Shown here in pieces: positions 36,896 to 49,500 of a DNA stretch of 64,000 nucleotides. The translations under genes were made by a program, and so were the position numbers. How positions within the stretch are numbered: the stretch's first letter is position 1; each line of letters opens with the position of its first letter. Source of the stretch: Gonapodya prolifera JEL478 (Eukaryota > Monoblepharomycota > Monoblepharidomycetes > Monoblepharidales > Gonapodyaceae); the NCBI GenBank assembly GCA_001574975.1, contig KQ965763.1, forward strand, positions 51,885 to 115,884. The letters are read 5' to 3'. The notes beneath the pieces are model-generated. The model made no database searches, was not told where the DNA came from, and saw nothing but the letters and a program-made list of their open reading frames with translations.

Positions 36896-38399
36896 CGATC
36901 TTTTGACCGTCAGGGGCAAAACGTCACAGGCTTATTGGGGGGGGGGGAGGGGGCACCAATTCTTCCGGGAAACAAAGCACCTGAACGTCCTAAAGCGCGC
37001 CAAGGTGCTGTCATCACAATCAGGTTTGACAGAACTGTAATTGCTTTTTGTTCGTCTCAAAGCCCACCCAGCGTCGGCGAGCAGTAGCGGATAAGAGCAG
37101 TGGAGCTTTGCTTGAGGATCGCACAGCTGTATTCCCTTGGTTCGAGGCAAACAGACCTGTTTACCCGCAAAACATTGCAAACTCTAAGTTCGTGGATACA
37201 TTTAGCAGTTGGGCTCTCAGGCAAGCTCTAATATATCCAACTATGTGAGCTTTTTTGGCCTGGTCCCGCTTCCTAGTGTGCTTGCTTGACTACGGTGGCG
37301 GCGGAGGGGGTTGCGACCTGATTCTTTTCTCCCCTAATTTCAAAAACAAAACTGCGAGTATTGACAGGAACAATCTCGGACCTCCCGGAACCTCTGCGGA
37401 GCTCAAAATAACATCTCTTTGCAGACTCGGATGTCCCGGTATCACTCCTCTACCTCTTCTTGCCCCTCTCTCTCCCTCCCGCCCATCCCTTGAGGTCGCC
37501 CTGCCTTCCGGTTAAAATTTTTTTGTTGCCACCTGACAAAACACCACCTGGGGTCGGGCGAAAATGAGGTAGACGAAGGTTTGCTCATCGATACAGGTTT
37601 TTGCTCTGTCTGTCTGGATTATTGCTCCTGCCCACTCCAATCCGCTTGGATCTTGCCAAGCTTGCCAAGGAGGACCTTCTGAGCGATATCGCAACAACAT
37701 CCAATTCAAACCTGGTTTTACAATTTCGCTACCATCTCCCTGCGTCACTGTAGTCGGACTGTCACACTGACCGCACTTCTGGGCACCACAATGCGCCCGC
37801 CGCAATCTCAAAATGGCTGAACCCCGGATAAATGGCGTGATGTCACATCATCCCTCAATTTACGAAACCCGTGAACCCTGTCTGTTATCGAGGCGCAGAG
37901 GGTCACATGAGGTCACGTGCGATCTGTTACCCCTCTTCTGCCTCTTTTTCTTCACATCGCTTTTGTCGCCTTGTGCTGGGCTTGTTTATTTGTGCGATGT
38001 CGAGCGCCTGACGCAGCTGATCAGTCACACTTCTGCACCTGCGTGGCGGGAACGAAGATCGGTAGAGACATCACCACTCTAATGCTTGGTGACAGAACAT
38101 CTCTGTCTTCTATTTGTGATCGGTGCGCCGACGTCCATGACAGAACACGAACAGACGTTGTAGAACAGTTAACAAACGGTTATATTTACCGTATTTACTA
38201 TTTCCACGCACTACCACGTATTAGAAAATCATTGTATATGCATCATTTACCGTCATAGACCGTCATTATCTTCGTTGGGGAACCAAAATATGAAATCACA
38301 TCCGCCCTTCTTCCTCGAGCAAGATATTATCTGTAGCAGTTTTCACCCCGACCACACCAAGTCAGATCCTTCTTCGTCCAGAATTCCCCCGCACCACGC
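36896..38399. other. Intergenic region, no gene seen
   Basis: About 1.5 kb between two minus-strand genes. It includes a G10 tract at 36939 and a GGCGGCGGAGGGGG stretch near 37300. No open frame has domain or splice support. It presumably carries the promoter of the C2H2 gene ending at 35506. Confidence 0.4.
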
Positions 38400-40237
38400 T
38401 CACTCACCAACAAGCACCTCCCTCTCCGTCCTGAGCCTCAAAACCGTTTTCATCAAGTACTCTTCCTCGTCATCCAAGACTTCTCGCTCGCGCTTAGCCT
38501 GCTTGTACCGCTCCTTGAGCACGGCAAGAATTTCGGGCCATGAAGAGCCAAGAAGGTTGACCGAGAGTGCGAATTGGTCCAAATTATAAGAGGAGTTGCT
38601 TTGTTGAAGTTGGCTCCCAGCCGGAGCGGGAGGGGCAGGTGGTCGGGAAGACTCTTGAAACCATGGAATGTGCGTCGGGTCCAGCATCTTCATCGAGGTC
38701 TGGGTCTGGCCACTCAGAGGCACCGTTGGGGGTCTGACGTGCGTTGAATCCGCCTCCATCCCATCGTCTGAATGCTGATCCTTCACCCGACCGGCCTCGA
38801 TCTCCGCAAGCCGCGCCGCCATGGAGGCCACGTTCTTCCCATGCCAAGTCGGGGTCTTGGCCACCGCTGGTGCAATCGGGCGTGGGACCGCAGGTGTACT
38901 GGTGGTGGTCGGGCCCGGTTTGGGAGCGAGCGCGGGAGCTGATCGGGATCCACTTGCACCCGAGAACGCCCCCGACTGGGGGATTGATTCCGCCACGCCC
39001 GGTAGGTCCTTATGTTCGCGCTGGATGTGTTTGGAGAGGGCCGAGCTTTGGAGATATCGCGACGTGCAGTGCGGGCATGCGAAGGGTCTGTCCCCTGACG
39101 TAAGGAGAAGATATTCGTATCGAGTTTAAGGCTTCACGAGCCGTCCAACGTTGAGAGAGAGAGGGGAGAGGAAGCTCACCTGTATGCGCCCGTGTGTGAT
39201 TAATGAGCGATGCTCGACCGCGTCTGTCCACGCCTGCCCACATCAGAAAATATAAAGGTTGGTAAAGTACTCGGCAAAGAAGTACCCTTCCCAGGCACCA
39301 GCACACACACCTTTCTCCGTACACCCCTCCCACAAACACGCAAAGTTGAAATCCGCGTCCTTGTCGCAGTGGGCTGTTTAATTTGGCCCCAAGTTTTGGG
39401 ACGGTGTGGAGTCAGTACTAGTCCGACCGCTCGAACCACAACGCCCCCCTTCGACACTCGCAAACACACCGTTCTCAACATGAATCCCGAGACTCCGCAC
39501 GTCAGGAAAGGTCTCGGAGCACTTATCCCAGTGACACGTAGCGGGCTGTCCGTCCCCGTCCTCCCCAGCGGGGTGAGCTGGTGTGTTTCGAGCGCGCGGT
39601 CGTGCGCTAGCGTAAAGACATGGAAAGGTGAAAACCTCCCAAAACGGACCGCCTTCGGTGACGGAACAAACTACCTTCGTCGTTTCTCCCCTCCCGTTGT
39701 ACTCCCCGCGCCATGTTCGCTCTCATCGTCCCCCTCGCCCTCTCTCTGCCCCGCCCCGGCATCCTTTGACCGGCGGCGCTTCTTGACTCCGGTCTCCACA
39801 TCCTGCATCTGCCCGCCATCTTTGGACCCGCGCCGTTTCTTCACCGCTCCCTCCGCCTCGTCCGCCCCTCCTATCACCGCGTTCGGCCCGCCCCTCCCCG
39901 CCGTTCCCTTGGTCAAATCTTCCTCCCGCTCCCTCTTCACCCCCGCCAAGAAACTCGGCGTGGTCTGGGTCCGCATGGCCGCAATCTGAGTCGCCATCGT
40001 CGCGGCCATCTCCACGAGCGGGGGAGGGATGGACGCCGACGCTGACGCTTTCTTGTCCGCCGCTTGGGCCTTGACGATCGTGTCGAGGACGACGGAGAGG
40101 TCTAGGGGGCGCATGAGGAGGGAGGAGGCGGAGGACGTGTCGGGAGGCGTGGAGGTGGAAGTGGGCACGGGCACGGGCGGAAGTGTGGATGTGGATGGTG
40201 CCGGGGGGAGCGAGGGCGGGCTGGATTGGTTCTCCAT
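38400..40237 (-). CDS. C2H2 zinc-finger protein (three GLI/ZIC-like fingers) with coiled-coil C-terminus
   Basis: Exons 40237-39675, 39606-39470, 39373-39311, 39233-39180 and 39094-38400 sum to 1512 nt, 503 residues. The first ~190 residues are Ser/Pro-rich with KR-rich nuclear-signal-like clusters (VKREREED, VKKRRRSKD). Three fingers follow, joined across introns: CHWDKCSETFPDVRSLGIHV, FACLWEGCTEK...RASLINHTRAHTGDRPF, and CPHCTSRYLQSSALSKHIQREH. The CxWxxC form is typical of GLI/ZIC/AEBP2-like fingers. A helical, charged C-terminus (LKERYKQAKREREVLDDEEE) may dimerise. A GT donor overlaps the stop codon region, so an extra short exon ending near 38290 is possible. DNA targets are unknown. Confidence 0.83.
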
Positions 40238-40356
40238 GTGTGGGATTTGGAGTGGGGATTTGTATGGGCCAGGCTCAAAAGTTGCAAGACAATTTAGTTA
40301 CTTTTTGACTCTTACAAACCCATTCTCCGTATATGCCACGTTCTATTCTCTACACA

Positions 40357-41977
40357 TCACGCCCCCCTCACAACCACATGCACGAACCCGTCCGCGTACG
40401 TCATGTTCATACCCAACCACACCACGGGCGCTTCGAGGGGCACGTCCGAGCCGTGGATCAGAACACGGAGGGGTGTGGATGTGGATCTGGTGGTGGTGGT
40501 GGTGGTGGTGATGAAGGAAGAGTCGGGGAGGAGGATCGAGAGGGCTTTAAGGAGTGTGGTTTCTGTTGCCAAGGTAAGGCCGAAACGGACTATGAGTGAC
40601 CATAGAGTGTGAAGGGATGAAGAGTGGTGCCCTACCTTCCGACACCTCTCCCGCCGTCGAATACGGCGGCACCAAATCCTGCGCGACGGGCTTCCCCTCC
40701 CTGTACGCGCGCATGGGGACCCATCGCGGTGACAGGGGAAGACTTCTCGGAGAGGGGTCCTGCGCTCCCGTGGGTGACAGTGGTGCGTCGGTTGGCGATG
40801 ATAGTTCGTTGGGTGAGGGCGCCGGTTGGTCCGTGGTGGTGGTGGAGCCAAGGGCTGATGATGACGGTGCTGAAGTGGTGGCGAGGGAGACGGAGGAGAG
40901 GGAGTGCGATGAGAGTGATGGCGGGGTGATGAGGCGGGTGAAGATGGACCAGAAGAGGTCGAAGTCGTCTGGTGTCGGGGGGCATTTTGGAGGGGAGAGG
41001 TTAGCTCTTACTCGAAGACCGCGTGAGAGACAAGGAGACAATCACGGGTTTCCAGGCCTGTCCATAGTTGGCCGAGCTCGGCACGGGAAAGCGTCATGGT
41101 CTTTTTCGTGGACCCGTTTCGGAGAAAGTCGGACTGGAGATGAAGACGAGGTCGAAAGAGGTAAGACGGACACTGTCGACGGCAGTCCACGTTTTGGCGA
41201 GGACACTACTCTCTCACCTCCTTCAACAAATTGACGTGCGCGTCCTGCACGACCGCCGCCACCTTCTTCATCTTCTCCTCAAACACTTCAAACTTTAGCG
41301 GTGTTCCATCGTTGGGCGGTGGGGTCGCTGGGACGGGATTCAAAAGCGGAGACCGCAGCGAGACAATTTTTTCGACGGGGTATCGCTCGAGTTTCATGCG
41401 GAGACGCCAGGGGAGGTGTGGTGGGGAGAGACGGGATGTTGAAGGAGTGATGTGGAGAGTGTGGATGTCGTGGAGGAGGCCGATGGGGTAGTGCCTGTCA
41501 CCAACCAGCGTGTCAGTTCAGCGTGGGAGATGTCACAAGAGTGGTCCAATATTGCCGTCTCGTTGGCAAAATGGAGCACCAACCATTTGAGCGGAACCCC
41601 GCCATCCGCTTCGAACCACACCGTAGAGGGATCCAAATTCTCAGCCAGATCACGCGCGTGCGGATCGACCAGTTGTTTCATTCGCGTGCGGAGCGTGGGG
41701 ATGAGTAGAGGGAGATACGACACGCGGGGAGCAAACAGCTGAACGTTGAGGACGAGTTTCGATGGAGAGATGGACCGAGGGTGAGAAAATGAAGACGGTG
41801 GAAGTGTAGACCGTATGAATTCCGTCTCACATAAGTCGCTGTGCTGTAATTCTGCTCCGACGTGTCGTCGACTCTTCCCCCACTCTGCTGCGAGTGGACC
41901 GTGCGCGGCAAGTCGATCACAATTTCAAGCGGCAGCACTCCGCTCCACACGCGGCGCACGATGTCGCTGTCGGCCAT
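40357..41977 (-). CDS. ATG5: Autophagy protein Atg5
   Basis: Six exons (41977-41831, 41738-41584, 41494-41218, 41133-41046, 40968-40636, 40562-40357) sum to 1206 nt, 401 residues. Conserved blocks run in order: SDIVRRVWSGVLPLEIVIDL, APRVSYLPLLIPTL, VWFEADGGVPLKWHYPIGLL, LPWRLRMKLERYP, LGQLWTGLETHDFDLFWSIF, WVPMRAYREG and the C-terminal VLIHGSDVPLEAPVVWL...GFVHVVV. Atg5 is joined to Atg12 and, with Atg16, promotes Atg8 lipidation at the phagophore. The acceptor Lys lies in the helix near TLSRAELG but cannot be assigned by eye. A Ser/Thr/Pro insert of about 60 residues sits before the last ubiquitin-like fold. An in-frame ATG at 42067 would add 30 residues; 41977 fits the family better. Confidence 0.93.
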
Positions 41978-42287
41978 CGGCGGGGTTATGTGGTGAGGCA
42001 GTGGTGGGGGAGTGACCACAGGAATGTTTGTTGAAATTCTGCCGGACATCCAATCATTATTGACCATGTAGAAAGCACTAGTTTGATAAGCTACTAGTTT
42101 ATCCTTTTTCTTTTGTCTTCGTTCTCGGACATAATCATATTGACGGGTGTGGACCGGCTACAATTTAAACAATGTTGCTCCCTTTATCATTACTACATTT
42201 CTTATTATTCAAGGCATTATAGTTTCCTGTAGATACACAATCATTTTATCAAGGTTGGACACTCGAAAAATGTTATCGACGTCACAC

Positions 42288-43920
42288 TCACGCAGACGCC
42301 TGGGACGAGAACCGCTTCCTCGTGTACTCCTCCAGATTAGAAGGTTTCACCTGGGGCCACTTCGCATTATCCCACACCTCGGGCTTGATGTAAAAGTCTC
42401 CTCGCTGGAGCAGGACAGGGTACACAGCACCAGCCTGGGGAACGACTCCATCGGAGACGGTGAATAATTTTGGCCACGCACCGCCCTCGGCCCAGCCGGC
42501 AACATCGGCCAGGAGCATTTGAACGAACCTTGACTGCATCCCTCTGCACATAATTCGTCACCTTGACGTCCCGCCCCGTCGCCTTTCGAAACACCTCAGG
42601 CCACTCTCCCGCTTTCCACGCCGCTCCGACAATCCGCACCGTCTTGTTGTGTGTCTTGGACTCGTCGGGGTCCGTGAGCATGGCGACAATGTAGCTTGCG
42701 ATCTAGTATGATTGATTATGAGGTGGGAAGTGAGGTGCGCATTCCGATTGTGCCGAGCGAGTCATATTGGACGCAAAGCCGAGATCACCCACATCTTCCA
42801 TAGAGATCCCCATAACCTGCCCCTTTCCGTCACCGACAGTGACGCCACGTGCACCCCTGTCCTTGCCCTCGTCTACGAATTTCATTATCTGGTTGGAGAC
42901 GTCCACATGGCACATAGAGGTGTGGTGTCTCTCAACAAGACGCCAAAGGAAGTTGGACTCACGAAATCCGTGTACACGGCGTCCAGAAAGATCCCCGTGA
43001 TGACGTTCGTCTGCGAAATGCCCACTTCGGCGAGAAGGCTGCCGCCGAAAGTCAACCACATCCACATCAGCCCACGCGTGCGCCCACGACATAGCATCAG
43101 GAGAAGGGATCCTCACTCGCCAATCCGCTTCTTCCTCTTTCCAATATCCGAAAGCTGCGGCAGATTCTACCACTCGTCTCATCAGTACCTTGGAAACTCC
43201 TCCCTTAATCTTACCCCATATTCTCACCTCATCATCCGGCCCGTACCTAAACCACCCCTGTGACATCAGTCTCTCCTTCCACCCCCACATATCTGCTCAC
43301 GACTCACTTTGACGGAAAGAACCTCCTCACCGTCCCGGCCAACTTTGCCCCCTCGACCAGGACCCGCTCCGACTCCGCGATGGCCTGCGGGTCCTGAACG
43401 GCGACGCATGAGAGGACGCAGTCGGATCCTTTTTGTCGTCGCGGGGCGGCGTGCGCGGCGGGTGCGGGGTTTGGTTCATACGTCGAGCGATGTATATATT
43501 GCAATTGGGTGGATCAGCATGATGTCGGACAGGACAGGCACACGACGAACCTCGCAGCACGTCGGCCACTTCCTTCGGATCGGCGTAATCCACATTCACG
43601 TATCGTGCTCCAGCCTTGATGAACTCTTTAGCAACAGCCGACTTGGACTTTGCCTGTTCAATTGATCAACGCGTTAACGACGTTCCCAACCACCAATTAG
43701 AATTCAAAACCGCAAAAAGCCCCGGGGCGTTGCTGCCGCTGTTGCCATATCGCCCTAAACCGCGCCTACGACTCACAGACTCCTTCCGCCCCAGAATCAG
43801 CACGTCGTCAAACACCCCACGGGCTTTCTCCTCGAGGAGACGGTGAGCAATCACGTTGCCGAGAGAGAATCCGTTGGACGAGCCGGACGCGCCCGCGATG
43901 GCGATTTTGCGGAATGGCAT
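42288..43920 (-). CDS. NmrA-like NAD(P)-binding protein, one apparent frameshift
   Basis: Exon 1 (43920-43777) begins MPFRKIAIAGASGSSNG, the N-terminal dinucleotide motif. Exon 2 (43653-43551) ends ADPKEVADVLRG, and exon 3 (43428-43308) carries CVAVQDPQAIAESERVLVEG to RRFFPSK, continuing YGPDDE. Later exons include ISQTNVITGIFLDAVYTDF, VMGISMED and IASYIVAMLTDPDESKTHNK to NYVQRDAVK, all NmrA/isoflavone-reductase-like. At 42528-42531 the frame breaks. Dropping one base would continue FVQMLLADVAGWAEGG to the TGA at 42288. NmrA-like proteins are redox-sensing regulators or reductases; the substrate is unknown. Exon borders around 43000-43260 are uncertain. Whether the frameshift is real or an error cannot be told. 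Confidence 0.72.
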
Positions 43921-44089
43921 GGGTGTGTGTGTGGGGTGGTGTTCGGATGTGGTATGTGCCGATTCGGCCCTCATATGCCCGACTCACGACAACCACGACC
44001 GATGGAGCATTCACGCGAGCCGGGATTGTTGTGGAAGTGGACAGCGTTATAGGCGACTGGCTGGGTTAGGGAATATCATGATTACGGAA

Positions 44090-45673
44090 TTACAGTGCAA
44101 TGCTCAACAAATAGAAATCGACGGGGTTGCAACTGGTTTCCAACGTATCGCTCCAAACTCTAATCTCGTCCCTCGCAATCCACTCCAGAACCCTCGTCAA
44201 CCGTCTCGCCACGCGCCACGCAAACGGCACCTCTCCTGCAGTCCTTACCAACTCCTCCGATGAGACCTTGACATCCAGTCCTCCCAATCGCCCAATCGAG
44301 TCTACTTGGATGTACGGATCCTGGCTTGTTAGTTCGAGCAGCGCCAGAGCGATTTTTCGCGTCGTGAGGTCGGGTCGAAGAAGAAGAACCCGATTCCGTT
44401 GATGATCCCGCCGGACATGACGAGTTGTTCTGTGGGGGAGGAAGCGGTGGAATGGGAAAAGGTGATGAGTGGATAATAACAAGCACTGGCCGAACAGACG
44501 AACAAACCTCCGATAACCATTCCAATGGGACCCCCAAGAATATTAATGATAGAGCCCAGCCCGACGGATATGTAGATACTCATAGGGTACTGTGTTCGCG
44601 GGATCATTGAGTCACACCAAGCCAACTCTGAAGCAAACGCTCACGTCACCGTGGACTCACATAAATCCATCTCTTCGACAACACCTCCGCATCCTGCTGA
44701 ATCGAGCCTGCAGCCACACTGAGTATACCCCCCGAGGCGAGGCGATTCCGGCTGTTCATGAATCGCGCCGTCTAGGTCTCGGACAGGTTTCGCCAGACTT
44801 TGAAAATCATGTACACGTTGGCCGTGGCGTAAATCGTCGCGGCGGCGTAGGTGATCAGCGCGCGCCAGCCTGGCATGTCTTGTAGCCAGCATCCGCCGTC
44901 GCGGTTCATGGCGCCCGTGCTAATGGCCAAGTCATCGGAGGATTCTGAAGTATGACCGCCTGCCACGAATGGAGCACCCACCCGCCCAAAGTAAGCGGCC
45001 CAAAAGTCACAATGCTCAAAGCTGGATTCAGGAACGCAATAACTTGCGCATTTCTAGTCGTTTTCCCATGCAGAACAAGCGAGTGGAAGAGGAGGTAGCA
45101 AATCGACGTGCTCGTGGAGTACTCTCCGAAAAGAAACCCCATCGCGAACACCATGATAATATTGTGACGCAACGCCAATGAAAGGGGGTATATCAATTTT
45201 CGCCTTAGGTCGCAAGGTAGATTGCGACTCACTGGCAAGGCAGGTCGGTCCTCACCCAAAAAATCATGTAAAAAACGTGGCGCCCAGGAGATTGCACACG
45301 AACAGAAGCATAATCAACCTGTGCAGCCGGCGTCCGGAAGTCCGTCTTTGTCAACCGGACCTGAAACCCTTTTGTCTCTCCCTCGACTTGAGACCATCAC
45401 AGCACTCACGCGTAGGCCAGGCAGTAGAACGACAGGACCAACACATCGAAAACCACGGTCAATGAAAACATGGGGATGCCCCATGGCGCGCGGTGGGAGC
45501 TCGGAATGAACCCGGTCCGTAACGCGTGGGCGTCTGCGGCCGCAATCGACTAAATGGGGTCCACGATGTCGTTTGACATCGCTGTCCCGTGATGGCGGAA
45601 CCTGCGCGCGGGCAATTGGAGGTGTCTTAGAGAGGCTCGCGAAAAGCGGATCCATTTCGAACATTATATACAA
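44090..45673 (-). pseudogene. Polytopic membrane protein gene with several lesions
   Basis: The minus-strand pieces form one coherent protein. In order they read SSHRAPWGIPMFSLTVVFDV, LIMLLFVCNLLGATFF, HNIIMVFAMGFLFGEYSTST, NPALSIVTFGPLTLGGWVL, ALITYAAATIYATANVYMIF, then SGGILSVAAGSIQQDAEVLS, YYPMSIYISVGLGSIINILG and a soluble tail. Three breaks interrupt it: a one-base shift at an A6 tract (45258-45275), an in-frame TAG at 44774-44772 with the same frame resuming at once (TARFMNSRNRLAS), and another shift near 44380. If the TAG is a true boundary, there are two genes only 12 bp apart. Five or more membrane helices; family not recognised. It abuts the mobile-element island. Confidence 0.5.
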
Positions 45674-45744
45674 TAACGCTTTTTAGGGGGCTCACTCGTC
45701 ATGAGCATCCTGTCACAACGGAAGCAAAAAAAGTTCTACAAGAA

Positions 45745-46056
45745 ATGCTTGAAGAGGATGCCAAACCTTCCGAAGCCGAAAAGACGAGGGATCGTGAAAG
45801 AGTGATTGCACGTGAAAGAGAAAGAGAAGAGCGCAATCGCGAGCGTGCAGAAGATCGCAAGCGAGAGGAAGACCGTTTTGCTGCTTATGAACGCGAACGT
45901 GAAAAAAACGACAGTTTTTCCTTCAGCAGCTTCGTCGATCCAGGTGCAGATTTCTTCACTGAAGTCCACAAACATGCCTCCCGAACAGCCGCCAAATGTG
46001 CCCAATGGTGGCAAGAAAAAGTAAACATAGATCGGTCATGTCGGAAGATCCTGTGA
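45745..46056 (+). CDS. Small highly charged coiled-coil ORF
   Basis: 103 codons from a true ATG. Residues 12-55 are almost entirely Arg/Glu (REREREERNRERAEDRKREE), a predicted single alpha-helix or coil, followed by a Phe/Ser patch. It sits at the edge of the AT-rich element island. It could be part of an element's accessory gene or a host remnant; no family recognised. Confidence 0.3.
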   Translation: MLEEDAKPSEAEKTRDRERVIAREREREERNRERAEDRKREEDRFAAYEREREKNDSFSFSSFVDPGADFFTEVHKHASRTAAKCAQWWQEKVNIDRSCRKIL

Positions 46057-46599
46057 AGCCTGCAATCGATCACACGGCTTCCATTGTACCAGAAAACAGT
46101 TGCCTTTCGCACTCGTTCCCTGTAATCTTTCGCAAAATAGCCACAAATACCTCATCACACAGCTCCAGTACAATGGAGGAGAAAGTGCCCCACGTCTACT
46201 GCCCAAATTAAGCTCAATTTCAGTCATCCCACCAAATCACTGTACTGGACCGTGCAACTTGCAGACGCCATGTCCAATGGCCTCAACAGATGGGTGGATT
46301 TCACTTCAAACAGGACAGGTTCACGTCCTTTGCTGGCGGAGATACAGTGGCCCAGGCAAAGATCCAGATCAATAACAATGATTGCATCTCCCTCCGTGGC
46401 GCAGCTGAGTACTCCTGCATGGTCCCCCTTTTCTACCACTGCTGAATGTTCTGCCGATTGGAGTTCTGCTGCAGAACATTTCTGTGCTATGGCAAAGATA
46501 ATCAGAGAAGACCAATGTTTCTTTAGATGTATATCAGCTCATCTGTACACTAGTTGATTTGTCTCTCTTGGACTCAACTACCGTTTTTGATGACCATGC

Positions 46600-49500
46600 A
46601 CTTATGTTTTGAACAGACGTTCATCTCAGCAAAGCGTCTACCTGTTGAGAGTCATGTTGTCTGAGCCCAAGGGGGCTCTTCCTCTCTGGCAAACCAAAAA
46701 GCTAGATCCCACTACTAGTGATACCAATCTACCCACATGGCATCTCCTGCTCAAGAATTGGTGTATCTACCATGGAGTTAAAGATCAAGCATTTGGGGAT
46801 GGAAAGGCACCTGTCAAACTGGAACGAGAGTCAGAAGCAGATTTTGTCATGAAGAGTGGACCAGCAAGAACAGCAAAGCTTACCTTATGCTCACATTGTT
46901 GCTCACTAAGGCAGCTCAGATACAAATCCAGCATCTCCAAATACAGACCCGGAAGACAGGCCCAATGCAGCTGAACTATACAGAGCCATCATTGCCAACT
47001 TCCAGCTGAAGGAAGCAGACTCAATCTCTTTACAGAAACGTCTGATTGAGTGTAAGATGAAGCCAGATGTGTTGATTGCAACATTTCATGCCTCAGTGGT
47101 TGAGCATGGTCTCTGCTGGAAATTCACCTTTAAGGAGGAGTTCTGCTGTGTTGCTGCAAACATCCTCCCAAAGTACAGCACCGTGATCAGCATCTTGAAG
47201 GATGTTAAGGACCTCACCCCATTGCAGCTTGAGGAATATCTTGTACAGGAGGAACCGCGTTTAAAGGATCTCAAGGAGGCAGAGAAGCCTGGCACCATTG
47301 CGCACAACACCAAATGCAAAGGCAAGGGGAAGTCAGCTGGAGGAAATGGATCAAGGAGGAAATCAACACCTCCATGCTCACATTATGGTCACAAGTTTCA
47401 CAACACCAACAAATGTTGGGATCTACATCCCAAACTCTGACCTACCAATGCAAAGGATCAGAAGGGAAAGGAACAAAGTCAGCTAAACAGTAACAGCAGC
47501 AAGTCAGACACAAACCGTACCATTTTGTTTGCTTTCACCAACAATACATTAAATCATGTTACAAACTTACAAAGGATTTGTTCATTTGGGACTCTGGATC
47601 ACATTTTGTTTGATTGTTGCAATTTCACCCTGATTGAGCCCTCACCTGTCACAAAGATTGGTACTGAGAATAAAACAGTGTTTGAAGCTGTACTGGACAA
47701 GTCTGATGGAATTAACCTTTATTGTATGCTTGTCACCCCAGTACGGAGCTTAGAATCCAACCTGCCTGTTAGTGACACCAGCTCTAAGGCGGATATCAAT
47801 CTGTTCATGGACGATCACTTCACTCACCAGAGTCTTCCAGCTATTTGAAAGCTCTACTCAGATAGTCATGCTGTTGCTCTACCTGGAGCTCTCTCAGACC
47901 TCAAAGATGTGGATTTTGTCTGTGAAGGCTGCACTCAAGGCCATCAACCACACTTGAACCCCAAACAGCAGTTCCCAACTCCACGGTCAATGGTTCCCTG
48001 GGAGAAGGTACACTCTGATCTAATGCATGCATCAGATCCAGTAGGAGAATCTTTTGGACAATGTTACACCCTCACCTTTATTGACATGTGTAGCAGACTG
48101 ACTATTACTTGCAATCTCATCACAAAGGAGCAAGCAACTCTAGCAGCCATGGAAACCATTGCATGGGTGGAGACTCAGTCTGGCAACAAATGCAAAGTCT
48201 TTCAGATGGATCACAGCAGCAAATTTGACAACAAACAACTTGACTCTCTTCTTTGCAAGAAAAAGATTCAGCCATGTTTTACAATCATTAAGGCTCATGA
48301 ACAAAATGGTAGCTCCAAGGTTAACAATTGTATTCTACAGCAACGTACACACAGCGTACTCAACTTTACAAAACTTCCACTCTCACTTTGGCCTGAAGCC
48401 ATTGAGTATGTCACCCACACTTGTAACGTCTCACACAGCCCTAGTATTGGTATGACCCTGTGGGAATGCTTCTTTCACACAAAACCAGACGTCTCTCACC
48501 TTCAGATCTTTGGTTGCACATTGCCTAAGGAATCCTGCCCACCTGGCAAGTTTAGATCCTGTTCTAACCAGTACAAATTCACTGGCTATGGTGCACAACA
48601 AGACAGTCACAAAGGCCACAAACTCTGGGATCCAGAAACTTGTTCCACTTATCAATGTTATCTGCAGTGAAGCCTCTTTTCTTTGTGGTGCATATGCCAA
48701 CAAGAATATCACCGTTGATGAGGAGGCTATCAACAAAGTTGCTCAACCACTTCTTCTTCTTCCACTACTTCCACTGCTGATGCACGTGGGGGAGATCAAG
48801 GATCCGGTACAAGACATGTTGCACCAACTGTCTAGTTATGCACAAGTAGCATCACTGTCAGAGGTTGTCTAACACACATCTCGCTCACTCAGTACTTCCC
48901 ACCAGACAACAAGCAATCCACTGTTGGAAGGTTGTGATTGTGAAGCAGTTCTCAAGGCATTCAACTGGTTGGACATCCATGGCATCTGGACAAGAATGCT
49001 ATCATATGAAGGAGGATAAGAAGAAGGCAATCCCAACTTGCCTTCTCATGAAAGACAAGGAGTTACCAGATGGAGAAACAATCAGGAAATGTTGCATGGT
49101 TGCAAAAGGCTATCCCCAACAAGTCACTGGTAACACAAGCTCAGCTGCTGCTCACTCAATCTTCTTTACAGTCTTCTGGGCAATTGCTGCAAAATACAGT
49201 CTCAAACCTCACCAGATCAATTTCAACACAGCATTTCTTCAGGCAGAACTTCCTCCCAAGAAGCACTACTTCATTTGTATCCCAACAACACTCCAGAGTA
49301 CATCCTCAAGAAGTATGGATGGGAGCCTGGCCAAGTGTTGAAGGTGAAGAAGGCTCTCAAAGGACGCACCTAAGACATGGAACAACAATATCACTAAGTA
49401 CTTGCAAAAGGAATGCATTTTCACACCTACCACTAAAGGTCCTTGCCTCTACACAACTCCAGAGAAAGCATTGGGTCTTATCCATGTCAATGATCTTTTC

